Shown: in pieces, positions 1-8,632 of the stretch
Layout: the number at the start of each line of letters is the position of its first letter
Numbering within the stretch: the stretch's first letter is position 1
DNA from: Stenotrophomonas sp. PS02289
Lineage (GTDB): Bacteria; Pseudomonadota; Gammaproteobacteria; Xanthomonadales; Xanthomonadaceae
DNA length: 32,767 nucleotides
Reading direction: 5' to 3'
Assembly (NCBI RefSeq): GCF_029960115.1
Contig: NZ_JASCOZ010000039.1
Coordinates: forward strand, 1 to 32,767
Made by a program: the position numbers and the translations under genes
The notes under the pieces: generated by a model
Database searches by the model: none
What the model was told of the DNA's origin: nothing
The model's input: only the letters and a program-made list of their open reading frames with translations

Positions 1-1244
1 GCTTCCCACTGCCCCGGGGCGCCCTGGCTGCGCGTACGCGCGCCGGGTCCCCGGTGCAGGGCGCTGTCCACGTCGGCCACGCCGATGGTGTCCGACGCCG
101 CCAGTGCCGCCATGCGCCAGCAGACGTTTTCGAGTTCGCGCACATTGCCCGGCCAGTCGTGCTCGCGCAGCGCCTGCAATGCAGATGCGGTGAGCCGTTT
201 CGGCGGTGTATCCAGCTTGCGCGCGGCAGCGGCCAGGAAGGTCTCCGCGAGTTGCGCGATATCGTCGCGGCGCTCGCGCAGCGGGGGCAGGCGCAGGCGC
301 ACCACATCCAGCCGGTGCAGCAGGTCGGCACGGAAGCGACCTTGCGCCACCAGTGACTCCAGGTCCTGGTGGGTGGCGGCGATCACGCGCACATCCACGC
401 GGATCAGTTCGCGCCCACCCACGCGGAAGAACTCGCCCTCGGCCAGTACGCGCAGCAGCCGGGTCTGCAGCGGCAACGGCATGTCGCCGATCTCGTCCAG
501 GAACAACGTGCCACCGTTCGCCTGCTCGAAGCGCCCCACGTTGCGACGCTGCGCACCGGTGAATGCACCGGCCTCATGCCCGAACAGCTCGCTTTCCAGC
601 AGCTCGGAAGGAATGGCGGCAGTGTTGAGCGCCACGAACGGCCCCTGCGCACGGGGCGACTCGTGGTGCAGCGCATGCGCCACCAGCTCCTTGCCGGTGC
701 CGGTTTCGCCATTGATCAGCACCGACAACGGGGCCTGCGCCAGACGACCGATGGCACGGAACAGCGCGCGCATCGCCGGCGTATCGCCGACCAGCTGCGG
801 TCGCTGGTCCACGTTGGCGGGTGCGACGATCGTGGCTGGTTCTGCAATCGCGGTGTCGCGCTCGGGCAGCACGCGCTGGGCCAGCGCCACCGCGTCATCC
901 AGGTCGAACGGCTTGGACAGGAACTCCTGCGCCCCGCCACGGAACGCACCGGCCGTACTGGCGACGTCGGTGTAGGCCGACATCACGATCACCGGCAGCT
1001 GCGGATGGGCGGCCTTGAGCTTGTCCAGCAGGACCAGGCCGTCGTCGCCGGGCATGCGCACGTCGGTGAACAACAGGTCCGGCGGGGTCTGGGTTTCCAG
1101 CATCGTCAACGCGGCAGCCGCGCCATCGAAGCCTTCCACCTGGTAGCCCGCGTCGCGCAGCGCGGTGCACAGCACGAAGCGCACCGAGCGGTCATCGTCC
1201 ACCACCCAGACGCGCTGGGCAGTGCTGCGGTTGTCATCCGCCAT
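1..1244 (-). CDS. ntrC: NtrC nitrogen regulator (sigma-54 activator), C-terminus off window
   Basis: This is the response regulator of the nitrogen-starvation system; when phosphorylated by NtrB it opens sigma-54 promoters. About 414 codons are visible and the reading frame is still open at base 1, so the DNA-binding end lies outside. An N-terminal receiver domain has acidic residues near 16-18 (VVDDD) and the phospho-acceptor Asp61 in LFTDVRMPG. The AAA+ domain has Walker A GETGTGKE at about 179-186, the sigma-54 contact loop GAFTGA at about 226-231, and FLDEIGDMP as Walker B. The ATG at 1244 is chosen because it starts directly before the receiver domain and overlaps the end of ntrB by 11 bases, which suggests translational coupling. 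The receiver plus GAFTGA architecture is shared with other NtrC-family regulators; the adjacent NtrB makes NtrC itself the best reading. Confidence 0.93.
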   Translation of the reverse strand, partial: MADDNRSTAQRVWVVDDDRSVRFVLCTALRDAGYQVEGFDGAAAALTMLETQTPPDLLFTDVRMPGDDGLVLLDKLKAAHPQLPVIVMSAYTDVASTAGAFRGGAQEFLSKPFDLDDAVALAQRVLPERDTAIAEPATIVAPANVDQRPQLVGDTPAMRALFRAIGRLAQAPLSVLINGETGTGKELVAHALHHESPRAQGPFVALNTAAIPSELLESELFGHEAGAFTGAQRRNVGRFEQANGGTLFLDEIGDMPLPLQTRLLRVLAEGEFFRVGGRELIRVDVRVIAATHQDLESLVAQGRFRADLLHRLDVVRLRLPPLRERRDDIAQLAETFLAAAARKLDTPPKRLTASALQALREHDWPGNVRELENVCWRMAALAASDTIGVADVDSALHRGPGARTRSQGAPGQWE

Positions 1245-2295
1245 GGGCGGGCTCCTCTACGGCGGGTGTGCCCTGCCCTATCGGCAGCAGCACGGTGAAA
1301 ACGGTATGCCCCGGGCGCGAGCGATAGGTCAGCGTGCCACGGTGTTCGCGCGCCACCTGCTGGGCCAGCGCCAGGCCCAGCCCGGTGCCTTCGGCGCGGC
1401 CGCTGACCAGCGGCAGGAACAGATGCTCGGCCAGGTCTTCAGGCACGCCGCGGCCGTCGTCGGCAATCTCCAGCCGCAGCGCCAGCGGATGCAGCGAGTC
1501 ATTGATCCGCACCCCATGCTCCACGCGGGTGCGCAGGGTGACCGTACCCGCCCCGGCCTGGATGGCGTTGCGGACCAGGTTCCACACCGCCTGGGTGAGG
1601 CGGTCGGCGTCGCCGTCGAACTCGGGAATGCTGGGGTCGTAGTCGCGCTGCAGACGCACCGCCCAGCCACCCTCGGTTTCGGCCAGGCGCAGCACGCGCT
1701 CCAGCGAGGCATGGATGTTCAACGGCGCATGCGGCGCGGCCGGGGCGGGCGACAGCAGCTGCTCCAGCAGACCGTTGAGGCGCTCAATTTCCGAGCCGAT
1801 CAGCGCGATCAGCTCGCGCTCGTCGGCATCGCGCTGGGCACTGCGACGGGCCAGCAGCTGGGCGGCCCCTTTCAACCCGGCCAGCGGATTGCGCAGCTCG
1901 TGGGCCAGGCCCTTGAGCGCAGCACTGAGCGCGCTGGGCAGCGCCTGGGTCGGGTCCAGGCCCGGAAATTCGTCGACCGGGTGCGCTTCAAGCAGCCAAC
2001 CGCTCTCATCGCGCCGGCTCAGCCAGCCTTCGGCGAAACGCGGAGCGTCGCCCGGCAAGGCCAGGGCCAGCCGGTGCAGGCGCAGGGTGTCCTGCTCGCC
2101 CCGGGCCAGGAAATGAGCCAGCGCTTCGCCCTGTACTTCCAGCGAGGCCAGGGGCTGGCCGACAACGCGGCGCACGCTGACGCCCAGCCAGCGGGCGAAC
2201 GCGGGGTTGCAGCCCACGACCCGGCCTTCGGTGTCGGCCCAGGCGACGGGCGTGCCCAGCGTGTCGAGGTCGGGAGGGGGAAGCGCGGACGTCAT
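1234..2295 (-). CDS. ntrB: NtrB nitrogen-sensing histidine kinase
   Basis: This is the soluble PAS-type histidine kinase that phosphorylates or dephosphorylates NtrC under control of the PII protein. The protein is 353 aa from the ATG at 2295. It has a PAS domain at roughly 10-110 (GTPVAWADTEGRVVGCNPAF), an H-box with His132 in GLAHELRNPLAG, an N-box (VWNLVRNAIQAG) and G-boxes (IADDGRGVPED, EGTGLGLALAQQ). There is no membrane segment, as expected for NtrB. The frame stays open upstream to 2499, but that extension is low in coding character and has no family match, so the 2295 start is preferred. No clear Shine-Dalgarno precedes it; the bases immediately upstream form an NtrC-type operator. 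Its end overlaps the ntrC start. Confidence 0.92.
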   Translation of the reverse strand: MTSALPPPDLDTLGTPVAWADTEGRVVGCNPAFARWLGVSVRRVVGQPLASLEVQGEALAHFLARGEQDTLRLHRLALALPGDAPRFAEGWLSRRDESGWLLEAHPVDEFPGLDPTQALPSALSAALKGLAHELRNPLAGLKGAAQLLARRSAQRDADERELIALIGSEIERLNGLLEQLLSPAPAAPHAPLNIHASLERVLRLAETEGGWAVRLQRDYDPSIPEFDGDADRLTQAVWNLVRNAIQAGAGTVTLRTRVEHGVRINDSLHPLALRLEIADDGRGVPEDLAEHLFLPLVSGRAEGTGLGLALAQQVAREHRGTLTYRSRPGHTVFTVLLPIGQGTPAVEEPAHGG

Positions 2296-2312
2296 TGCAC
2301 CAATGTAGTGCA
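2296..2312 (-). promoter_or_regulatory. NtrC operator abutting the ntrB start codon
   Basis: Read on the minus strand the site is TGCACTACATTGGTGCA, followed at once by the ntrB ATG. This fits the classical enterobacterial NtrC site (TGCAC, five bases, TGGTGCA) at every conserved position. In E. coli the glnL promoter carries an NtrC site that overlaps the transcript start and represses it, so autorepression of ntrBC is the likely role. The position in front of the ATG leaves no room for a normal ribosome binding site. Confidence 0.75.
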
Positions 2313-2483
2313 AAACGTGGCGGGGTTGGGGTACGACAACTGCACCGGCCAGCCTTTCGTAGGCACCTATGGAGCCATAATTGGTGACGATGCTAGAGGC
2401 GTCTACGTGCAACAAGCGGTATCCGCAGGAGTTCGGGCCCTGCACTGCGATCGCAGCAGCCTTACTGATCAAGGAAGTTGGTG

Positions 2484-3020
2484 ATGTCCATTGCTTCAAT
2501 AGTGCTTTTCCTGGCGGGCGCCCAAGGCGTAGCCATCAACACATCAACGCAGTTGAATGTGGCGGGGCCGGATTTGGCGGGCCAGCAGAGGCTTGAAGTG
2601 GAGTCAGGTCTTGATCCACATATCAAGCAACTGCAAGAGAAGTACAAAGATCGCCTGACATACATCTCAATTGAGTCACAGCCGGACCTGCATATTCGGA
2701 TTGGGCTCAAGGGCAGCGCTGTCGAGCCTGACCAGAAACTGTCAGTCAACGGTGAGTCGGTCCGGGTCGATCTCCAGGAGGGCTATCTCTATACGCGCGA
2801 AGAGTTCCGACAGGTCGTCAAGAAGGCGACGCCCAAGATCATTGAGCTGATCCCTGATGCCACCAGCATCAACGGGCGTCCCAACCTGAACATCATTGAG
2901 ATATGGGTTCAAGGCACGGACGAGAAAACATACCAACGCGCGTTGGAACAAATCCAGAAAATCACCGGAATCAAGGCGCAAGTCGTCCTTGGAACAGTAC
3001 CTTCCCGCAACTCCGTGTAA
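2484..3020 (+). CDS. Unrecognised exported protein
   Basis: The protein is 178 aa. The ATG at 2484 is chosen because AAGGAAG at 2471-2477 is well placed; the frame also offers TTG and GTG just upstream. A short hydrophobic N-terminus (MSIASIVLFLAGAQGVA) looks like a signal peptide or anchor. The rest is soluble and mixed alpha/beta, with a hydrophobic segment around IIEIWVQGTDEKTYQRALEQ. I recognise no family. Base use is less GC-rich than in the flanking ntrBC genes, which suggests an acquired gene. It is divergent from ntrB and the next gene converges on it. Confidence 0.7.
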   Translation: MSIASIVLFLAGAQGVAINTSTQLNVAGPDLAGQQRLEVESGLDPHIKQLQEKYKDRLTYISIESQPDLHIRIGLKGSAVEPDQKLSVNGESVRVDLQEGYLYTREEFRQVVKKATPKIIELIPDATSINGRPNLNIIEIWVQGTDEKTYQRALEQIQKITGIKAQVVLGTVPSRNSV

Positions 3021-3064
3021 GCAGCGGCCGGTGCAATCCCAAGGACTTTCCCCTGCGGGTCAGA

Positions 3065-3514
3065 TCATATCCACCGACGTACGGCGGCACAGTACACCGC
3101 GTACTCGTCCGGGAACATCGCAGCCAACTGGCGCTCTTCCGGCATGATCTGGAATCTCGTCAAGTAGCCGATGTAGAACCCAACGAAAACGAGACCCGCA
3201 GGCTGCCCCAGACAGATCACCCAGCCGATCAGCGCGATGGCATAGCCCAGATACATCGGGTTGCGAGAATGGCGATAGAGGCCCGAGGTGATCAAGGTCG
3301 ATGACTGCTCTGGCCGCAGCGGACTGACCGTCGTACCTGCGCGCCGGAACAACACCTTGGGGAGTGCATTGAGTGACAGTCCCAGCACGATGATGGGAAG
3401 GCCGAAGGTGAGGTTGGGAGCTGATGATCCGGTTCCAGCCAGGAACCAGAGGACGGCGGCGAGCGCCACCAGCAGCAGCGGTGGCGGGACCTTGGTTTCC
3501 AGAGCTGACAGCAT
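3065..3514 (-). CDS. Isoprenylcysteine methyltransferase-like membrane protein
   Basis: This is a 149-residue protein with three or four hydrophobic segments (about 13-28, 36-52, 88-103 and 106-120). The C-terminal half carries GLYRHSRNPMYLG followed by PEERQLAAMFPDEYAVY. These match the SAM-binding signature of the ICMT/PEMT family (RHPxY-type motif, then EE and F..Y.Y). Bacterial members are integral membrane methyltransferases whose substrates are mostly unknown. The motif histidine is present, but the usual RHP reads RNP here, a common bacterial variant. No strong Shine-Dalgarno precedes the ATG at 3514. It lies 42 bases after the end of the DUF2314 gene on the same strand and may be cotranscribed with it. 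Confidence 0.75.
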   Translation of the reverse strand: MLSALETKVPPPLLLVALAAVLWFLAGTGSSAPNLTFGLPIIVLGLSLNALPKVLFRRAGTTVSPLRPEQSSTLITSGLYRHSRNPMYLGYAIALIGWVICLGQPAGLVFVGFYIGYLTRFQIMPEERQLAAMFPDEYAVYCAAVRRWI

Positions 3515-3556
3515 GCGATCTGATCTGCCGGACCGACGGGACGTTGCCGGGTCAGC

Positions 3557-4048
3557 CTACATCAGGTCCGGCAACGGCGCGTAGCTCTGCGCCCCGATGT
3601 AGGCGTCGTAGGCACCCCGCTCCGACTCCGGCAACCGCCCGCGCTGCAGGCGCAGCGAGTAACCGCCGTGCAGCACCCCGTCGAAGATGACGGCCCAGTC
3701 CCCGACTTCTTCATTGGCAATGAAGCGGCTGGACCCTGGGGTGATGCCCGGGAAGTGCGCGGGGGCCTCGAAAACGCGGGCGTCGAAACCAACGTCGTCA
3801 ACGTGCTCGACGCTCAACCACAACCACATTCCCTTGCCGTCAGGATCGGGGATGTAGGTCTTGACCATCGGGGATGCGTCGGGATGCTCGGCAGTCGCCA
3901 GCAGCGCGCGGAAGTGGTGCAGGGTCTTCTGCGAGGCCCGCGCGAGGTCGGCCAGCTCGCCGTCCGGCATGTTCATGAACAGGGGCTCGGCTGATGCCGC
4001 GTCGGGGCGGCCAATGCCGAGCCGGGCGAGGAGTCCTTTCAGTCGCAT
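3557..4048 (-). CDS. DUF2314 domain protein
   Basis: This 163-residue protein has no signal peptide or membrane segment. The central block follows the DUF2314 pattern: KTYIPDPDGKGMWLWLSVEHVDD, then FPGITPG, then EEVGDWAVIFDGVLHGGYSLRLQ, with the typical tryptophans and the GGY near the end. DUF2314 proteins (YegJ-like) have no established biochemical role and often occur near other small unknown genes or in immunity-type clusters. The N-terminal 60 residues (MRLKGLLARLGIG and an LHHFRALL helix) look like a separate helical portion. Neighbours: the ICMT-like gene downstream, and a TonB-C gene that diverges upstream from base 4142. Confidence 0.75.
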   Translation of the reverse strand: MRLKGLLARLGIGRPDAASAEPLFMNMPDGELADLARASQKTLHHFRALLATAEHPDASPMVKTYIPDPDGKGMWLWLSVEHVDDVGFDARVFEAPAHFPGITPGSSRFIANEEVGDWAVIFDGVLHGGYSLRLQRGRLPESERGAYDAYIGAQSYAPLPDLM

Positions 4049-4101
4049 GTCCGTGGTCCGGCGTGAAGGTCATGTGAGTTTAGGGCAGCCGCGGGGTGCG
4101 C

Positions 4102-4107
4102 TACCAT
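4102..4107 (+). promoter_or_regulatory. Possible -10 element shared by the TonB-C paralogs
   Basis: TACCAT sits in GCGCTACCATCGC, about 35 bases before the 4142 start. The paralogous gene at 8633 has GCGCTACGATCGC at a similar distance, so the block is conserved between the two copies. No convincing -35 box was seen. Confidence 0.35.
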
Positions 4108-4141
4108 CGCCCCCAGCACACCAACAGGAAGGTCGTGGCGC

Positions 4142-4537
4142 ATGGATGTCCGCAGGGGTTTGGCCGTTGGCAAGGGTCTGCAGCGCCTGATGAGCGGGGC
4201 CCTGTTTGCAATGCTGGCCGGTGCCGCTGGCGCAGCGCCAGCACCGCAGACTGAGCCGCCCCCACCGCCGCCAAGCTACACCCCGGGCAGCCCCGACGAG
4301 CCCGAATCACACACCGTGGTCCTGATTCTGGACATCAACGCGGACGGCAGCATTTCGAAGGTCGAGCTTGAGACGTCCAGTGGAATTGCGGACCTGGACA
4401 AAGCGGCCATGGACGCGGCTGCCGGGTGGAATTTCGCGCATGCGGTCCAAGGGGGACAGCCCATGCGAGCCCGGGTTCCGGTCAAGTTCCCGGTGGCGGA
4501 CGTAGCCGCCAAGCAGAAGGCCGCGCAGAATCCGTAG
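4142..4537 (+). CDS. Small secreted TonB C-terminal-domain protein (copy 1)
   Basis: The protein is 131 aa. Its N-terminus has a signal-like stretch (GALFAMLAGAAGAAPA, about 17-33), then a proline-rich linker (TEPPPPPPSYTPG). A TonB_C-like fold follows: VVLILDINADGSISKVELETSSG, then LDKAAMDAAAGWNFAHA and RVPVKFPV. Such proteins are often labelled energy transducer TonB, but this one lacks the long periplasmic spacer and a retained anchor is doubtful, so coupling to ExbBD is uncertain. AGGAAGG at 4126-4132 supports the ATG at 4142. It is clearly paralogous to the gene at 8633: upstream sequence, first codons and downstream repeat all correspond. The TAG stop codon is part of a GTAG repeat. Confidence 0.8.
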   Translation: MDVRRGLAVGKGLQRLMSGALFAMLAGAAGAAPAPQTEPPPPPPSYTPGSPDEPESHTVVLILDINADGSISKVELETSSGIADLDKAAMDAAAGWNFAHAVQGGQPMRARVPVKFPVADVAAKQKAAQNP

Positions 4538-4601
4538 AGACGCGCCATGCGCGTCTGACGGGGTATCGGGACAGGCCTAGCCACGCATGGCGTGGCTCTA
4601 C
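4534..4601. repeat. GTAG-type repeat pair (inverted dimer)
   Basis: There are two palindromes facing each other. GTAG at 4534 is followed by AGACGCG/CGCGTCT (4538-4544 and 4550-4556). AGCCACG/CGTGGCT (4579-4585 and 4591-4597) is followed by CTAC at 4598-4601. The leading GTAG supplies the TAG stop of the 4142 gene. This is the arrangement of Stenotrophomonas GTAG extragenic repeats. Confidence 0.85.
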
Positions 4602-4631
4602 AGTGGTCTGCCTCTGGCCCTCGTGAACGCC

Positions 4632-7600
4632 TTACAGCAGGTGGGGGCGCTCGGAACCGAACAGCAGCTTCTTGGCACCGTCGCGCCATTGCGGCGGGCA
4701 GGACTCACCGCGAAGTATCGCCGCCACGGTGTAGGCGTTGCCACGGCTGCCGGCGCGCACGTTGCCCAGCGCGGCTTCGGCCTGCGCTATAGAGGCGTTC
4801 GCGCGCACCGCGTCGACGAACGCGACGACGCGCTGCGCTTCCTCCGGATCGGTGGCCAGCACCTTCTGCCTCCACGCCGCTTCGTCGCCCCCATGCCGCA
4901 GGGTCAGCGCCCACATGCTCCAGGTCGATTCCAGATCGACGTTCTCTTCAACCGGCAGGCCCAGCGCCTGCTCGATCCATTCAGCGGAAGCACCATCGGA
5001 AGCGGCAACTAGGCGAACGATACGCGGATACAACGAGGGATTGGCCTGCGCCAGGCTCAGGGCGCGATCGTAGTCACCCTCGTCCAGCCGCAGGTAGGCT
5101 TCATAGGACGTGCCGACGACCTGCTCGCTTTCGAACGCCAACAGGGTGCTGAGGAACGCTGAGTCGGAAGCAAGGGACTCGATTTCCTGAGGGCTTGCAC
5201 CCAGCATGCGCTTGACCCGCGCCAACTCCACCACCGAGATGTCCGCCGTCTGCGGTGCGTTTGCAGACGTGGTGAGGGCCTGGTTGGCAGCGGTCCAATC
5301 ACTGCGCTCCGAAAGCGTGAAGCCTGCGGCCATCGCGAACCACGGTTCCTGCGGCCAGCGACGATAGCCTGCGAGGAATGCATCATTCTTCGCCGGGCCG
5401 TCGTCCATGCAGCGCGCCACCAGATACGCAAATGCAGACGACGTCGGCTTCTGCGCTGCGAGCTGCCGTTGACGTTCGCAGGTTGCATCGTGCGCTGCAC
5501 CCTCGCTGACGTCCTGCTCCATGCGCAACGTTGCCACGTCCTCGGGATACCGCGCCAACCGATCGGCAACGACGTCTTTCGCTGCCTCCGGATACGTCAT
5601 CGCCATCGCCATCCACATCGGAAGGTTGCGCGACGCTGGCGCGTCCCAGCGCGCGTGCGCCAGGATCATGGCTTCGCGCTGCTCATCACTGTCCACCATG
5701 GTGGCCTGCTGCTGCGGAGCCAGATCCCCCTTTGCCGACAACACCGAACGACGGCCACCCTGCTCGTACTTGCCGGTTTGAATGGTGTCCGGCGGAGATT
5801 CCAGCACGTAATCGGCCCGCGTCGCCATCCAGCGCTCCGCGCCCAGATAGCGCTCGGGTTCCTCTTTGACGTCCCCATACACCGCTGACCACTCCATCAG
5901 CGGTGCAGCGCCGGCCACGTTGTAGGTAAAGTGCGAACGGCCGCTGATGTGCTCACTGTCGAACGACTCGATCAGTTGTCCGTCCGCCGTGTGAGCCTCC
6001 ACTTTGTGGCTGGTGCCCGGATCAACATCCATCGTGGCACTCTGCAGCGGGTCCAGACTGACACTGCTGCCATCGATGGTGACCCGAACCGGGATGGCCA
6101 GGCCGTTGTACAGCGACACCGTCGCGGCACCGGTATGCATGCCCAGCGCCAGCACGCCAACGACGATGCCTGCGGCGACGGCTCCGCGCGCGAGGCTCGC
6201 GCCCCAGCCGTTGGCAGTCTGGAAGCGATCCCACAGGCCCAGCTTGGTCTGCAGCTTGCGCTCCTTGCCGGGCAGCAGCACCGGATAGTCCCGGGGAACC
6301 TGTGAAGGACCTGGTGCGGCGGGTGCCACTTCGCCCGAAGCCAGCCGCGCCTCGACCGCATCCTCGTTGGCCAACAGCGCTTCCAGCGTTGCCGCCCGCA
6401 GCTGCGACAGCACCGCGCAGGTGTGGTTGACCCAGCCACCGGCGTGCTGGATCCAGTTGTTGATGTTCTGTTCCGACGCCAGCCCCAGGCCCAGCTCCCC
6501 CAGCGCGTCCCGCAGCGGCTTGCCACCGTGGTCGATCACGGTCTGGTCGACCACGCAGACGCGGCCGTAGTCGTAGATGACGACCAGGGCGCGCTGCATC
6601 TGGTTGGCGGCGGCGATCAGCCGGCGCAGTTCCTTTTCAGAGACACGGTTGTCGGCCGTCACCACATGCATGGTGTTGAGGAAGACGCCGTACAGGTCAC
6701 GCAGATCGGCCTCGACGTGCTCACAGAAGTGCAGCAGGCTGACCTGCCCTTCCAGCAGCGCCTCCCAGCCTTCGCCAGTGCGACGCGCGGCCAGCCGATG
6801 CAGGCTGCGGCATTCCTGGTCGTGCTGGAACACCGCTTGGCGTAACGGCGCGATCTCAGCGTCCACGGTGGCGATAGCCGACGCCAGCTGTTTGGTGCCC
6901 AGCACCTGGTCACGCCAGTGCACACGGCTGGCCGACGCACGCAGATAACCGGTTCGCGCGCCCTCCAACGTGGCCCGCTCTGCCTCCAGGCGCTGCAGCT
7001 GCTGCAGTGCCTGGCCATGCGCCGGCGAGTACAACGCGGCAATACGCTCGCGCAGCTGGTCGTTGTACAGCGACGACAGCGTGCCCACGAACAGCTCACC
7101 CGGCGTGGCGACACTGCGCAGGAAGGAGCCGCGCAGGTAGCTGCCCTGGTAACGCTGCTGCATGGCGCGCACTTCAAACTCGGCGTCCAAGCGGCTCAGG
7201 GTTTCGGCTGCATCGGCAAACGCTGGCGGCGCTTCGCGCAGCATGTCGCGGGTGATCTTCTGCTTGAGACATTCCGCGTCGCGGAACAGCAGCATGGCCG
7301 GTCGCTCGTCGATCACCGCCGCCACGTAGCGCCGCTTCAGGTTGTTTTCGCGGTCGGCATTGGCCGGGTGAGTCGACCACATCTGCGGTACGCGCACGCC
7401 ATCGCTGCGGAACACGCGGTGCAGCTCGCGCTCGTGCTCGGGCAGCTGCGGTGGATCGGCAAACATCGGATCGGGCGACACCCGGCGCAGGTTTGCCAGC
7501 ATGCGAGTCTGCACCGCGAACAGGTCGGCCACCGGGTGACCGGCCGCATACTGGCGCGACGCGAAGTCGAGCGCCTTGTCCCAGGCCACATCGGCCGCAC

Positions 7601-8453
7601 CCAGCTTGTGCAGCGCATGCACCAGCGCGTCGCTGCCAGCCAGCGAGGCCGCGACCAGGTCTGCCTGGTACTCCATCTCACGCGACAGGGCGCGTTCGGA
7701 GAGGCTGACCACGCTGAACGCCGTATCCACCAGCGAGCGGATCGCCCAGATGATCAGCGACAACGTCCAGCCGACCCAGGCCACGCGGAAGTCGGTGCGC
7801 GAAAGGCCGGCCAGGAAAGTGTCGAGCGCATCCCGGCGCGCGACCAGCTGCGTGGCGATCTGGTGGGCCACGTAGACCCAGCGCCCGACCGCCATCGTGC
7901 GCTGTGCAAAGTGGCCGAACTCGTGGCCCAGTACCGCCTTGAACTCGGTGAGGTTCAGCGCATTGACCAGCGCCAGGCCGATATCCAGATTCTTGCGCGA
8001 GGGGAATAGCAGATTGACCAGCGACAGGCCGTAGAACACGCCGGCGTTGACCCGCGGCGACAGATAGACCCGCTTGGGTCGCGGCGCGCCGGCCTCGTCG
8101 GCCAGGCGATGCAGGAACGCGAACAGTTCCGGCTGGTCGGCCGGCTTGAGTTCCAGGTCTTCGGATGCTTGGCCGCGCTTGAGGAAGATCAGCCCCTTGG
8201 CCATGAACACCGCCAGGAACAACGCAAAGCCGCCGACGATGGCATTGAGGAGTGCGTTACCACCCTCGCCGGACAGCAGCATGCGCAGCATGCGGAAGGC
8301 GGTCCAGCCGAACCAGCCCATCAGGGCAAAGTAGGCGGCCGCAAAGGTGAGCAAACCCGCCACTGCCAGCCAGGCATGGCGGCGGTAAGCGGAGCTGGGC
8401 GCGGTGAGCTGTGCAGGCACGGCCGAAGGCCCCGCCGGATAGAGCGAATCCAT
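4632..8453 (-). CDS. Large membrane M48-family metallopeptidase with long C-terminal extension
   Basis: The protein is 1273 aa from the ATG at 8453, which has AGGGGGAT just upstream; an in-frame extension to 8612 is disregarded. Hydrophobic segments at about 27-48 and 65-87 precede an M48 zinc protease domain with His177-Glu-Phe-Gly-His181 and the third ligand Glu261 in REMEYQAD. A further hydrophobic stretch lies at about 225-245 (VGWTLSLIIWAIRSLV). STHPANADR near 355 resembles the conserved C-terminal M48 substrate-cleft motif. Another membrane segment lies near 755 (AVAAGIVVGVLALGM). It is followed by about 500 residues of beta-rich and then helical sequence that may contain TPR-like repeats. 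Ordinary M48 proteases are 300-500 aa, so the extension is the unusual part. The likely role is membrane or envelope protein quality control. Two TonB-C paralogs flank it. Confidence 0.88.
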   Translation of the reverse strand: MDSLYPAGPSAVPAQLTAPSSAYRRHAWLAVAGLLTFAAAYFALMGWFGWTAFRMLRMLLSGEGGNALLNAIVGGFALFLAVFMAKGLIFLKRGQASEDLELKPADQPELFAFLHRLADEAGAPRPKRVYLSPRVNAGVFYGLSLVNLLFPSRKNLDIGLALVNALNLTEFKAVLGHEFGHFAQRTMAVGRWVYVAHQIATQLVARRDALDTFLAGLSRTDFRVAWVGWTLSLIIWAIRSLVDTAFSVVSLSERALSREMEYQADLVAASLAGSDALVHALHKLGAADVAWDKALDFASRQYAAGHPVADLFAVQTRMLANLRRVSPDPMFADPPQLPEHERELHRVFRSDGVRVPQMWSTHPANADRENNLKRRYVAAVIDERPAMLLFRDAECLKQKITRDMLREAPPAFADAAETLSRLDAEFEVRAMQQRYQGSYLRGSFLRSVATPGELFVGTLSSLYNDQLRERIAALYSPAHGQALQQLQRLEAERATLEGARTGYLRASASRVHWRDQVLGTKQLASAIATVDAEIAPLRQAVFQHDQECRSLHRLAARRTGEGWEALLEGQVSLLHFCEHVEADLRDLYGVFLNTMHVVTADNRVSEKELRRLIAAANQMQRALVVIYDYGRVCVVDQTVIDHGGKPLRDALGELGLGLASEQNINNWIQHAGGWVNHTCAVLSQLRAATLEALLANEDAVEARLASGEVAPAAPGPSQVPRDYPVLLPGKERKLQTKLGLWDRFQTANGWGASLARGAVAAGIVVGVLALGMHTGAATVSLYNGLAIPVRVTIDGSSVSLDPLQSATMDVDPGTSHKVEAHTADGQLIESFDSEHISGRSHFTYNVAGAAPLMEWSAVYGDVKEEPERYLGAERWMATRADYVLESPPDTIQTGKYEQGGRRSVLSAKGDLAPQQQATMVDSDEQREAMILAHARWDAPASRNLPMWMAMAMTYPEAAKDVVADRLARYPEDVATLRMEQDVSEGAAHDATCERQRQLAAQKPTSSAFAYLVARCMDDGPAKNDAFLAGYRRWPQEPWFAMAAGFTLSERSDWTAANQALTTSANAPQTADISVVELARVKRMLGASPQEIESLASDSAFLSTLLAFESEQVVGTSYEAYLRLDEGDYDRALSLAQANPSLYPRIVRLVAASDGASAEWIEQALGLPVEENVDLESTWSMWALTLRHGGDEAAWRQKVLATDPEEAQRVVAFVDAVRANASIAQAEAALGNVRAGSRGNAYTVAAILRGESCPPQWRDGAKKLLFGSERPHLL

Positions 8454-8591
8454 GGTGTATCCCCCTGTTGTCGTGCTCCATGCCGTCCCCCCGGACGTGA
8501 CGCGGAGCGGGCCGGGCGTCATGCCCGGCGTGGGGAGATTGTGCACGTTGTGGGGGATGGGTGCCATTGCACGCTTGGCCAAAAAGCGCGC

Positions 8592-8597
8592 TACGAT
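8592..8597 (+). promoter_or_regulatory. Possible -10 element of TonB-C copy 2
   Basis: TACGAT sits within GCGCTACGATCGC, 35 bases before the ATG at 8633. TTGCAC at 8567-8572 could be a -35 box with a long 19-base spacer. The block matches the one before the paralog at 4142. Confidence 0.35.
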
Positions 8598-8632
8598 CGC
8601 GCCATCTCCCACCTACCCTCTGGTCGTGACGC

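Noticed and set aside
2313-2483. Sigma-54 promoter for ntrBC
   Set aside because: I looked for GG and GC at -24/-12 spacing upstream of the operator; the best candidate (TGGCCGGTGCAGTTG) lacks the GC at the right distance.
85-2484. Long plus-strand reading frames opposite ntrB and ntrC
   Set aside because: They are antisense to clear kinase and regulator genes, are Arg/Ser/Ala-rich or repetitive in composition and have no domain features; a usual effect of high GC.
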